A stretch of 5,305 nt of DNA from Bacillota bacterium (GCA_023392395.1 JAEVZE010000292.1:1-5305); one strand, 5' to 3'; shown: positions 1 through 5,189, counted from the first letter of the stretch. Translations and numbers: made by a program. The notes: generated by a model not told the origin, from the letters alone.

Positions 1-7
1 GCCTCAT
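1..7 (-). CDS. Start of an unidentified gene running off the left edge
   Basis: Only the initiator ATG (7-5), an AGG arginine codon and one further base are inside the window, so the product cannot be named. The start is supported by a perfect AGGAGG ribosome binding site at 21-16, eight bases before the ATG, and by a TATAAT-type promoter further upstream (83-56). It follows the response regulator on the same strand after a gap of 107 bp. Genes beside YesM/YesN-like pairs are commonly ABC-transporter components or glycoside hydrolases, so this may be the target of the two-component system; that is inference from context. Confidence 0.5.
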
Positions 8-15
8 GGTGGGCG

Positions 16-21
16 CCTCCT
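16..21 (-). promoter_or_regulatory. Ribosome binding site of the left-edge gene
   Basis: Minus-strand AGGAGG, eight bases before an ATG at 7-5. This is a full match to the anti-Shine-Dalgarno core at ideal spacing, and it is the main reason for calling a gene start at the very edge of the window. Confidence 0.6.
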
Positions 22-55
22 AGAAATTATTTACGCGTCCTACACGTCAATTCCG

Positions 56-83
56 ATTATACCGTCCGTGCGCTAAAGAACAA
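56..83 (-). promoter_or_regulatory. Promoter of the left-edge gene (sigma-A type)
   Basis: On the minus strand there is a perfect -10 box TATAAT (61-56). Sixteen bases upstream lies a weak -35 box TTGTTC (83-78), matching three of six consensus bases. A strong -10 with a poor -35 is typical of promoters that need an activator. Transcription would start near position 49, giving a leader of roughly 40 nt containing the AGGAGG site. The direct repeat at 85-112 abuts the -35 box. Confidence 0.5.
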
Positions 84-84
84 T

Positions 85-112
85 GCACGATATTTGTGAT
101 TATGAGCACGAT
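85..112 (-). promoter_or_regulatory. Tandem direct repeat, candidate AraC-type regulator site
   Basis: The heptamer ATCGTGC (minus strand; GCACGAT on plus at 85-91 and 106-112) occurs twice in the same orientation with a period of 21 bp, about two helical turns. The proximal copy ends one base upstream of the -35 box of the left-edge promoter. AraC-family proteins, with two helix-turn-helix units per monomer, commonly activate from tandem direct repeats placed beside a weak -35 box. The adjacent response regulator has such a domain. Binding by that protein is inference. Confidence 0.4.
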
Positions 113-114
113 TT

Positions 115-1635
115 TTACTTGTTGCCATTGCGCCGGTACTGCCCGGGCGTCGTGCAGCTGACCTTTTTAAAGATGCGGTTGAAGTACTGCACATTGGGGT
201 AGCCCACCTTTTCCGCCACGTCGGAGATGGACATCTCCGGTCTTTTCAAAAGATGGCATGCCTCCTCGATCCTGCGGCGCATGATGTGTTCCAGGATGTT
301 TTCGCCCAGGTCTTCCTTGAACGCGTGGCTCAGGTAGGCATAGTGGGTGTGCAGCTTCGAAGCGACCACGCTCAGCGACAGGTCTTCCTCGTATAGATGT
401 GCTTCGATGTACCCGAGCGCCGCCGCGACCAATGCGCGGCAGGACGCGCCCCCCGGGAACCAATCCAGGATGGCGCCGATCAGGCAGTTTTTCATCTGCC
501 CCGCGTCGGTCGCCAGGCAGATCCGCTCGGCGACGGCTGGGACCGAGTGAGCGTTTTTCAGCGAATCCTTCTGATCCAAGGCCTTGTACGCACTCATCAG
601 GAAGGCGATCGCCACGCCGTCGTCCTCCGAGCGCGGCCTCATTTGGGCGGCCTGCGCGCCGAAATACGCTTCGATCACAGAGATTGCGGCGGCGACGTCG
701 CGCGTGCGCATGTGATGAGCGAACACCTCCAGCGCCTCCTCCGCCTCCCGGTTCTCCGGGACCAGCCGCGGGCCCTCGGGGCGGAGGCCTTCGTTCAGCC
801 GCCAGGCGGCCTCCTGGTACAACGCGCTGCCGTCCACGCCGAGCGTGCTCTGTCCGCTGACACCCAACGCCACCGAAAACCCCAACTCGCTCCGGCCAGA
901 GATGTTCAGCGCCTCCAGGCAGCGGTCCAGCGTGCTTCCGAAGCTGTCGTCCAGCACCAGCGCGGTCTCTCCACCCATGTCCACCGGTACGATCAGCATG
1001 CCGCCCAGCATGTCGCGCACGTAGGTGCGCAGCGAATCGTAGAGTTGGCACCGAAGCGATGCGTCCTCCTCCGGTTCACGCTTCCACAGAATGCGCAAAA
1101 GCGCCACGCGCACAAAGCATTCTTCCTGAGGATCGCGGCCCGCCGGGCGCAGGAGCCCGGCCTGCGCCGCGCTCACCTGGCCCGTCAGCCAGCCACGCGC
1201 CACGCGCTCCCGGCGCAGGATTTGCCCCAGGCGCTGGGCCTCCTGCTGGCGCTCCCGCTCCCGAATCACATCTAGGCAGCTTGTGATTTCCCCTGCCAGG
1301 GCGTCCTCCTCGATCGGCTTGAGCACATAGCAGAACGCGCCGTAGCGGATGGCTATCTGCGCGTATTCGAACTCCGCGAACCCGCTGATAATCATCACCA
1401 TCATCTGGGGGTAGCGTGCCCGGATGGTGCGGATCAGCTCCAGCCCGTTCATCTGGGGCATGCGGATGTCGGTGAGCACGATGTCGGGGACGCATTCCGC
1501 CATACGCATCAGCGCCTCCTCACCGTTGGACGCGGAGGGTAGAAGCTGAATGTTGAAAGCCGTTTTCCAGTCGAAAGCCGATTCCAGCCCCATGCGGATC
1601 CAGCTCTCGTCCTCGACGATCAGCAGCTTATACAT
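115..1635 (-). CDS. Two-component response regulator, YesN-like, AraC-type DNA-binding
   Basis: This 506-residue cytoplasmic transcription regulator has a receiver domain at residues 1-125. It shows the acidic pair E8-D9, the phosphoacceptor D56 in LTDIRMP, S84 in the ISGF turn and K106-P107. A middle region (about 174-280), ending in ALGVSGQSTLGVDGSALYQEA, resembles the degenerate GGDEF-like module found in many regulators of this type. The C-terminus (about 404-502) is an AraC/XylS domain with two helix-turn-helix units, SLSVVASKLHTHYAYLSHAFK and ISDVAEKVGYPNVQYFNRIFK, followed by the usual TPGQYR ending. The ATG at 1635 lies nine bases after AAGGAGG (1651-1645) and overlaps the end of the kinase gene by 8 bp (ATGTATAA), which implies translational coupling. 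The regulator is presumably phosphorylated by that kinase and activates nearby carbohydrate genes. The family assignment is firm; the target genes are not known. Confidence 0.95.
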   Translation of the reverse strand: MYKLLIVEDESWIRMGLESAFDWKTAFNIQLLPSASNGEEALMRMAECVPDIVLTDIRMPQMNGLELIRTIRARYPQMMVMIISGFAEFEYAQIAIRYGAFCYVLKPIEEDALAGEITSCLDVIRERERQQEAQRLGQILRRERVARGWLTGQVSAAQAGLLRPAGRDPQEECFVRVALLRILWKREPEEDASLRCQLYDSLRTYVRDMLGGMLIVPVDMGGETALVLDDSFGSTLDRCLEALNISGRSELGFSVALGVSGQSTLGVDGSALYQEAAWRLNEGLRPEGPRLVPENREAEEALEVFAHHMRTRDVAAAISVIEAYFGAQAAQMRPRSEDDGVAIAFLMSAYKALDQKDSLKNAHSVPAVAERICLATDAGQMKNCLIGAILDWFPGGASCRALVAAALGYIEAHLYEEDLSLSVVASKLHTHYAYLSHAFKEDLGENILEHIMRRRIEEACHLLKRPEMSISDVAEKVGYPNVQYFNRIFKKVSCTTPGQYRRNGNK

Positions 1636-3337
1636 CCTTGCGCACCTCCTTCGCGCCCTCGAGCGGGAATCTGAGCGTGATGCAGGTCCAGCTCCCGTAC
1701 TCGCTGTCGATGGACATGTCGATGTCGCCGCGCATCAGGAATCTTAGCTGGTTGTACAGGTTGCGCAGCGCGAACAGATTGCCTTCCTCGTCCTTGGACA
1801 GGTCCTCCCGCAGCCTTGCCAGCTGCTCCGCGGTAATGCCCATGCCGTCGTCCCACACGCTGAACACTGCGTAGTCCCCGTCCACACTTCCGGTTATGCG
1901 GATGGCCTGGGCGGCCTGCTTGGAGTCGATCCCGTGCAGGACCGCGTTCTCCGCCAGTGGCTGGAACAGCAATTTCGGCACAGGGATGTTGATCAGTGCC
2001 TCATCGATCTCAAAGGATGCGGTGAAGCGATCATTGTAGCGAAGCTGCTGAATCTTCAGGTATTCGCGGGCCAGGTCCAGCGCCTCGGACACAGGCACGA
2101 CATCCTTACCCTCGCTGAGCACCAGGCGGTAAAACCGGCAGAGCGAGAAGATCATCTCCCCGATCTCCTTGGTGCGGTTCATACGCGCCATCCAGTGGAC
2201 CGTATCCAATGTGTTGTACAGGAAGTGCGGCTTAATCTGCGCTTGCATCGCCCGGATTTCCGCTGCTTGCTGCTGTATGCGGCGCTTGTACAGCCGGTCA
2301 ATCAGCTCGTTCATCTGCTCAACCATGTAGTTGAAGCGCGTGTAAATCAAGCCGAACTCGTCGCCGCGCACGTTCGCGATGTGTGCGCTCATATCCCCGT
2401 GCTCTACGCTGGACATGGCGTCCAGGATGACCTTGATCGGATCGTGGATGCTACGCCCCAAAAGCCACACAAACGGGATGCTGATCAGCGACAGGATCAG
2501 CATCGCCACCGCCAACGCCCTTTCCAGTGCGCCGATCTGCGGCGCGATCAGTACGTCTGCTGCTTGGATCGCCACATACTGCCACGGGTAGGCATGGCTG
2601 CCGCGGCTAGTAACAACCCAGCTGGAATCTTGCTCCAGATCGCCGATGGACCGGTCCTTCAAAAGCGAAAGGTCCTGCCCGGGCAGAGGCGTTCTCCCGG
2701 CGCCGCAGAGCACCGCTACGCCTTTGAGCGACAGCATGCTCTCGCTGATCAGCTTTTGGTATTCGGCCGCGCCGACATGAATAAGAAGAATGAACCGGCT
2801 GTCGATCAGTTTCGCGTAGGCGATGGAGTAGAACGGCGGCATCTTGGTGTCCACCTTCAGGCTCTCGGCGGCGAACCAGGTGGTATGGTCCATCGCGGCC
2901 TCAAAGTATTCGCCGACGTCGCCTGTGAAGAAGTTGCGGTTCCCCCAGCATTCGGATGCATAGACGGTGCCGGATTTTCGATCGTACAGATAGATGGCGT
3001 TGATGTCCGACGCGATGACGGGGTCGGTCAGCGCACTGTACAGGAACTGGATCTTGCGGTAGATGTTCCAGGAGGAAGTGCTCGTATCGCCTTCGACTCG
3101 GAGCGCCTCGATCAGGTCCTTGTCGGTGGACAGCCTACCCGCGAGACGTTCCGCTTCTTTGAGCATTTTTTCCTCGTTGAGGATGCTCTGCTCCAGCCGA
3201 TATTCCACGCTTTTACGGATTTCCTCAGAGATTTTGCGCTGCGAGAGGTCAAAGAGGAAAAAACCCAGGATCAGGAGGGGGACGATCACCAGGATCAGCG
3301 CGATCACCGTGAGTTTGACCTGTATCCCTCGAAACAT
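1628..3337 (-). CDS. Membrane sensor histidine kinase, YesM-like (His_kinase/HATPase_c)
   Basis: This 569-residue sensor kinase is encoded just upstream of its response regulator. Transmembrane helix 1 is at residues 8-30, followed by an extracytoplasmic sensory domain (about 31-271, probably dCache-like), transmembrane helix 2 (about 272-294) and a HAMP linker (about 295-347). The LytS/YesM-type His_kinase motif QAQIKPHFLYNTLD carries the phosphorylated H371. The ATPase domain has the N box PLAENAVLHG (N464) and the G1 box WDDGMG (D496/D497). The region where a GxGLxN G2 box is expected reads EGNLFALRNL, so its glycines are largely missing. The ATG at 3337 was chosen because it puts helix 1 at the usual distance from the N-terminus and has an AGAGAGGG site (3356-3349) 11 bases upstream. 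The frame stays open to an ATG at 3535, but those 66 extra residues do not resemble the family. The protein probably senses an extracellular sugar or sugar-binding protein complex; the ligand is unknown. Confidence 0.93.
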   Translation of the reverse strand: MFRGIQVKLTVIALILVIVPLLILGFFLFDLSQRKISEEIRKSVEYRLEQSILNEEKMLKEAERLAGRLSTDKDLIEALRVEGDTSTSSWNIYRKIQFLYSALTDPVIASDINAIYLYDRKSGTVYASECWGNRNFFTGDVGEYFEAAMDHTTWFAAESLKVDTKMPPFYSIAYAKLIDSRFILLIHVGAAEYQKLISESMLSLKGVAVLCGAGRTPLPGQDLSLLKDRSIGDLEQDSSWVVTSRGSHAYPWQYVAIQAADVLIAPQIGALERALAVAMLILSLISIPFVWLLGRSIHDPIKVILDAMSSVEHGDMSAHIANVRGDEFGLIYTRFNYMVEQMNELIDRLYKRRIQQQAAEIRAMQAQIKPHFLYNTLDTVHWMARMNRTKEIGEMIFSLCRFYRLVLSEGKDVVPVSEALDLAREYLKIQQLRYNDRFTASFEIDEALINIPVPKLLFQPLAENAVLHGIDSKQAAQAIRITGSVDGDYAVFSVWDDGMGITAEQLARLREDLSKDEEGNLFALRNLYNQLRFLMRGDIDMSIDSEYGSWTCITLRFPLEGAKEVRKDV

Positions 3338-3348
3338 AGGGCGAACAT

Positions 3349-3356
3349 CCCTCTCT
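3349..3356 (-). promoter_or_regulatory. Ribosome binding site that sets the kinase start
   Basis: Minus-strand AGAGAGGG ends 11 bases before the ATG at 3337. It favours this internal start over the in-frame ATG at 3535, which would add 66 residues ahead of the first membrane helix. Confidence 0.55.
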
Positions 3357-3359
3357 GGA

Positions 3360-3398
3360 CAAGACTGGGGCAGCGTCTTGAAACGGGGGTGCCCCCCC
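3360..3398 (-). other. Kinase mRNA leader with two hairpins that can re-pair
   Basis: In the minus-strand leader a GC hairpin forms from a run of seven G and CCCCC (3398-3385). A second hairpin, CAAGAC / GTCTTG (3380-3360), has a 9-nt loop. The loop of the second contains TGCCCC (minus; 3372-3367), which is exactly complementary to GGGGCA (3395-3390) in the first, so the two conformations are mutually exclusive. The structure lies a few bases upstream of the ribosome binding site. It could modulate translation or elongation, or it may simply be GC-rich chance pairing. Confidence 0.25.
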
Positions 3399-3439
3399 TG
3401 ATTCTTGGGTAGAAAGTTGTTGCTACAACGGAAGAAGAG

Positions 3440-3452
3440 GATTGTAACAATC
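3440..3452. repeat. 13-bp perfect palindrome in the kinase upstream region
   Basis: GATTGTAACAATC has six-base arms around one central base. A related dyad, GTTGT-TGCT-ACAAC, lies at 3416-3429. Read on the minus strand, the palindrome also contains TACAAT (3446-3441), a 5/6 match to a -10 box, but no good -35 lies at the right spacing. It could be a regulator site in the kinase leader; no binding protein can be named. Confidence 0.3.
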
Positions 3453-3524
3453 AGCATATCACGACTCTTAACAATACTCAAGATGTTTGCGGTGAGAACG
3501 GCGTTCAAAGCATCTATGTTCTGG

Positions 3525-3554
3525 ATTGTATCCATATACCTTTCTGATGCTCAA
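3525..3554 (-). promoter_or_regulatory. Candidate promoter of the kinase-regulator operon
   Basis: On the minus strand, TTGAGC (3554-3549) and TACAAT (3530-3525) are separated by 18 bp. They match the sigma-A consensus at four and five of six bases. Transcription would begin near 3518 and leave a leader of about 180 nt before the kinase ATG at 3337. This fits the leader structures seen there and argues that the coding frame upstream of 3337 is untranslated. Confidence 0.4.
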
Positions 3555-3840
3555 AGCTTCTAAGTGAAGACTGCTCTTTTCGGAATAAGGCCCCCCACTA
3601 CATTAGGACAGGATGCCAGATCCTAGGTACTCACAAGCTATCCAAATTGTCAGATCACTTTTTCAATTTGTGGAGTATCCCTGGATTGTCAGCCGATGTC
3701 AAATATTGAAGAAACCCTTGATTTATAAGGCTTTGTGGGTTTGGGTAGGACTTCCATGACCAGTGCCTTCAACCACTCGGTCATCTCTCCCTGTTAGAGA
3801 AACCAGCGTGCTTTGCACATGCAAAGGATTACCCAACCAG
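3555..3840. other. Non-coding AT-richer intergenic stretch with repeats
   Basis: No convincing gene is present on either strand. The stretch is visibly lower in GC than the flanking genes. It contains a repeated octamer ATTGTCAG (3646-3653 and 3685-3692), each copy preceded by TATCC at 2 or 4 bases. It also has an inverted repeat CAAATTG / CAATTTG (3643-3649, 3664-3670), a small dyad AGGAT-GCCAG-ATCCT near 3610-3625, the serine tRNA fragment (3761-3790) and a palindrome CTTTGCACATGCAAAG (3811-3826). This mix suggests a decayed insertion or recombination scar, which is inference. Confidence 0.4.
3761..3790 (-). pseudogene. 5' fragment of a serine tRNA gene
   Basis: The minus strand from 3790 begins GGAGAGA, then TG, then ACCGAGTGGTTGAAGGC. 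This is the 5' acceptor strand, the two-base linker and the D-arm of bacterial class II serine tRNA genes. The next bases, ACTGG, still resemble the start of a serine anticodon stem. After that the resemblance ends: the anticodon arm does not fold, no GGTTCGAATCC-like T-arm follows, and no TCTCTCC 3' acceptor strand is found in the next 100 bases. It therefore cannot encode a working tRNA and looks like a remnant left by site-specific integration or rearrangement. Identification is from memory of tRNA-Ser sequences. Confidence 0.55.
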
Positions 3841-3848
3841 CTTTGGCA

Positions 3849-3864
3849 AGCGATACGTTTCGCT
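3849..3864. promoter_or_regulatory. Operator 1, LacI-family type, upstream of lacI
   Basis: AGCGATACGTTTCGCT is a palindrome with seven of eight base pairs matched and a central CG, the layout bound by LacI/PurR-type dimers. It differs at only two of 16 positions from the palindrome at 5075-5090. Both are one change away from AGCGAAACGTTTCGCT. It lies about 90 bp upstream of the -35 box of lacI. It could serve as an auxiliary site for looping or control a further promoter: TTGGCA at 3843-3848 directly precedes it and TATGAA at 3864-3869 directly follows, though with only 15 bp between them. Confidence 0.55.
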
Positions 3865-3878
3865 ATGAAAAATCATAG
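3863..3878. repeat. Perfect inverted repeat adjoining operator 1
   Basis: CTATGA-AAAA-TCATAG has six-base arms and a four-base loop, and overlaps the last two bases of operator 1. It is not followed by a T tract, so it is not a terminator. It may be part of a composite protein-binding region; nothing identifies the protein. Confidence 0.3.
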
Positions 3879-3955
3879 GACTCGAGATAGATTTTTCGGA
3901 TTTAATGTAGAGGGCGGTGATATTAAAGCAAATTGCACAAATTTTAGGAATACAG

Positions 3956-3984
3956 TTGACCGATTAAGGTACGTATGGTAGTAT
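3956..3984 (+). promoter_or_regulatory. Promoter of lacI with extended -10
   Basis: TTGACC (3956-3961) and TAGTAT (3979-3984) are 17 bp apart. A TG dinucleotide at 3976-3977 gives the extended -10 motif TGN. The predicted transcription start, near 3991, leaves a leader of about 20 nt, with the GAGG ribosome binding site (3997-4000) nine bases before the GTG. An imperfect dyad, ACGTAT / ATACAT (3971-3988), covers the -10 box and could be an autoregulatory site. Confidence 0.6.
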
Positions 3985-4009
3985 ACATAAAAAAACGAGG
4001 CGAAATCAA

Positions 4010-5008
4010 GTGCCAGCGACGATCAAAGATCTCGCGAGAGAGACAGGCCTCAGCCTGGCGACAATATCGAAATACTTAAACGGCGGAAACGTGCTTCCGC
4101 GCAACAAGGAACTGATCGACGAATCCGTGGAGCGGCTGAGCTTCCGGGTGAACACCCTGGCGCGCGGGCTGAAAACCAGCCGAACCATGACCGTTGGGGT
4201 CATCATTCCGGAATTTTCCGCAATTTTCTTCTCAACAATCGCCGGCGGCGTGGAAGACGCGCTGAGCCGCAACGGGTACGGCATCCTGCTTTGCGACAGC
4301 CATTCCAAACAGCGGACCGAAATCGACGCGGTGGAATTTCTGGTGGACAAGCAGGTGGACGGCATCATCGCCGTAACGAGCTTTGACGGCATGACCAGTT
4401 TTACTTCGGCTCGAAAGCGAAACGTTCCGGTCGTTCTCATCGACAACGTGCCTCCCAACAGAATCTACGACGTGGTGACCACCGATAACCTGAACTCCTC
4501 CCGCGAGGCGACGGCGTACCTTCTGTCCATGGGGCATCGAAAAATCGGCATCCTATGCGGCCCGAAGGAAGTTTACACGGCGCGCGAGCGGCTCGCGGGG
4601 TATCTGGACGCCTACCGGTGCATCGGCTGTGAGCCGGACATGCAGCTTGTGGAAGTGACCGAATACAGCATGAAGGGCGGGTACGACGGATTCTTCCGGC
4701 TGTACGAGCGCCGCCCGGACATCACCGCGTTGTTTGCCACCAGCTACGACATCACCATCGGCGCCATCATGGCGGTTCAGAATAAGCAACTCGCGATTCC
4801 GGAGGAGCTGTCCTTCGTCGGCTTTGACGACATCCTGCTGACGGACGTCATCCGGCCCAGGCTGACGCTTGTCTCGCAGCCCATGCACCGCATCGGGACC
4901 GTGGCGGCCAACCACCTGCGGAAACTCATGACGGGCGCCGAGTCGGGCGGAAAGACGATCACCGTAGCCAACAAACTGATCCTGGGCGAATCCGTCCGGA
5001 GGATCTGA
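4010..5008 (+). CDS. LacI/GalR-family transcriptional repressor
   Basis: This 332-residue DNA-binding regulator is the usual length for the family. The N-terminal helix-turn-helix ATIKDLARETGLSLATIS (residues 3-20) is followed by KYLNG. The hinge helix motif VNTLARGLKTSRT (47-59) contains L54, the leucine that in LacI and PurR wedges into a central CG step. The periplasmic-binding-like effector domain starts at TVGVIIPEFS (61-70) and includes the family signatures VDGIIAV, VPVVLIDN, LLSMGHRKIGILCG and ELSFVGFDD. Sugar specificity cannot be read from the sequence. GTG is taken as the start because the helix-turn-helix begins immediately after it and GAGG (3997-4000) is nine bases upstream. It is divergent from the kinase operon and lies just upstream of a secreted solute-binding gene, so it probably represses that transporter. 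The operators at 3849-3864 and 5075-5090 fit this role. Confidence 0.95.
   Translation: MPATIKDLARETGLSLATISKYLNGGNVLPRNKELIDESVERLSFRVNTLARGLKTSRTMTVGVIIPEFSAIFFSTIAGGVEDALSRNGYGILLCDSHSKQRTEIDAVEFLVDKQVDGIIAVTSFDGMTSFTSARKRNVPVVLIDNVPPNRIYDVVTTDNLNSSREATAYLLSMGHRKIGILCGPKEVYTARERLAGYLDAYRCIGCEPDMQLVEVTEYSMKGGYDGFFRLYERRPDITALFATSYDITIGAIMAVQNKQLAIPEELSFVGFDDILLTDVIRPRLTLVSQPMHRIGTVAANHLRKLMTGAESGGKTITVANKLILGESVRRI
4416..4431. promoter_or_regulatory. Possible intragenic third operator within lacI
   Basis: AGCGAAACGTTCCGGT matches 14 of 16 bases of the idealised palindrome AGCGAAACGTTTCGCT and keeps the first eleven exactly. Its dyad symmetry is weaker, with six of eight pairs. It encodes KRNVPV, a stretch of the effector domain that is commonly conserved in the family, so codon choice alone could explain it. 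Intragenic auxiliary operators are known for this family (lac O2). Confidence 0.22.
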
Positions 5009-5027
5009 ATCCGGCCCTTCCACAAAA

Positions 5028-5051
5028 TTCCGGCCGCGAAAGTTGCCGGAA
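5028..5051. repeat. Inverted repeat after the lacI stop codon
   Basis: TTCCGGC (5028-5034) and GCCGGAA (5045-5051) form a 7-bp stem with a 10-nt loop, 20 bp after the lacI stop. No T tract follows on the plus strand, where only AGAAGG is seen, so it is a poor intrinsic terminator for lacI. The minus strand does have TTTT after the stem. It may stabilise the 3' end of the lacI message. Confidence 0.35.
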
Positions 5052-5074
5052 AGAAGGAAACACGCGCACGCAAG

Positions 5075-5090
5075 AGCGAAACGTTTAGCT
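5075..5090. promoter_or_regulatory. Operator 2, LacI-family type, upstream of the binding-protein gene
   Basis: AGCGAAACGTTTAGCT has a central CG and lies in a longer 20-bp palindrome (5073-5092) with nine of ten pairs matched. Its AAACGTTT core is the classic LacI/PurR/CcpA-type core. The outer bases AGC/GCT differ from the TG/CA of CcpA cre sites, which points to a dedicated local repressor. It shares 14 of 16 bases with operator 1. It is about 100 bp upstream of the start codon of the solute-binding gene, consistent with repression of that operon by the neighbouring LacI protein. Confidence 0.62.
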
Positions 5091-5134
5091 CTCCCGGCCG
5101 CGCAGAAACCGCTATCTTCCTTTCTTTGGCAAGG

Positions 5135-5152
5135 AACAGGGCACGCCCTGTT
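5135..5152 (+). terminator. Palindrome before the binding-protein gene: weak terminator or operator
   Basis: AACAGGGCACGCCCTGTT pairs in all but its two central bases and is followed by GTTTGG. As RNA it gives a stem CAGGG-CACG-CCCTG followed by TTGTTT, which could be a weak intrinsic terminator ending the lacI transcript just before the next gene's ribosome binding site. As DNA it could equally be a protein-binding palindrome. It sits downstream of a TTGGCA hexamer (5126-5131), but no good -10 box follows, so a promoter here is uncertain. Confidence 0.35.
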
Positions 5153-5175
5153 GTTTGGAGAATCGTAAAGGTTGG

Positions 5176-5182
5176 AAAGGAG
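5176..5182 (+). promoter_or_regulatory. Ribosome binding site of the secreted binding-protein gene
   Basis: AAAGGAG lies seven bases before the ATG at 5190. The strong site fixes the start of a gene that is cut by the right edge of the window. Confidence 0.7.
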
Positions 5183-5189
5183 AAGTACC

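Noticed and set aside
397..1275. Plus-strand open frame opposite the response regulator
   Set aside because: It is a shadow of the regulator gene, with no ribosome binding site and an Arg/Ala/His-rich translation without domains.
1934..3412. Long plus-strand open frame (492 codons) opposite the kinase gene
   Set aside because: It is antisense to a clearly recognisable histidine kinase, its translation is low-complexity and His/Arg/Gln-rich with no family resemblance, and it is explained by GC-biased codons.
3338..3535. N-terminal extension of the kinase to an ATG at 3535
   Set aside because: The extra 66 residues do not resemble the family. The internal ATG at 3337 has a ribosome binding site and the expected distance to the first membrane helix. 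A candidate promoter also overlaps the upstream ATG.
3801..3826. Plus-strand AACCAGCGTGC plus a following hairpin as the 3' half of another serine tRNA
   Set aside because: It recalls a serine anticodon stem and variable arm, but no T-arm or acceptor strand follows and the resemblance is too short to support.
3763..3981. 72-codon plus-strand open frame in the intergenic region
   Set aside because: There is no ribosome binding site and no recognisable motif. It runs across the tRNA remnant, operator 1 and the lacI promoter.
4083..4100. Inverted repeat GCGGAA / TTCCGC early in lacI
   Set aside because: It lies in coding sequence just after the helix-turn-helix, does not resemble the operators, and is easily explained by codon choice.
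5028..5051. Hairpin after lacI as an intrinsic terminator
   Set aside because: No T tract follows on the plus strand; it is kept only as an inverted repeat.
5075..5090. CcpA catabolite-repression (cre) site
   Set aside because: The AAACGTTT core fits, but the flanking bases are AGC/GCT where cre requires TG/CA. The close match to the site upstream of lacI points to the local LacI protein instead.
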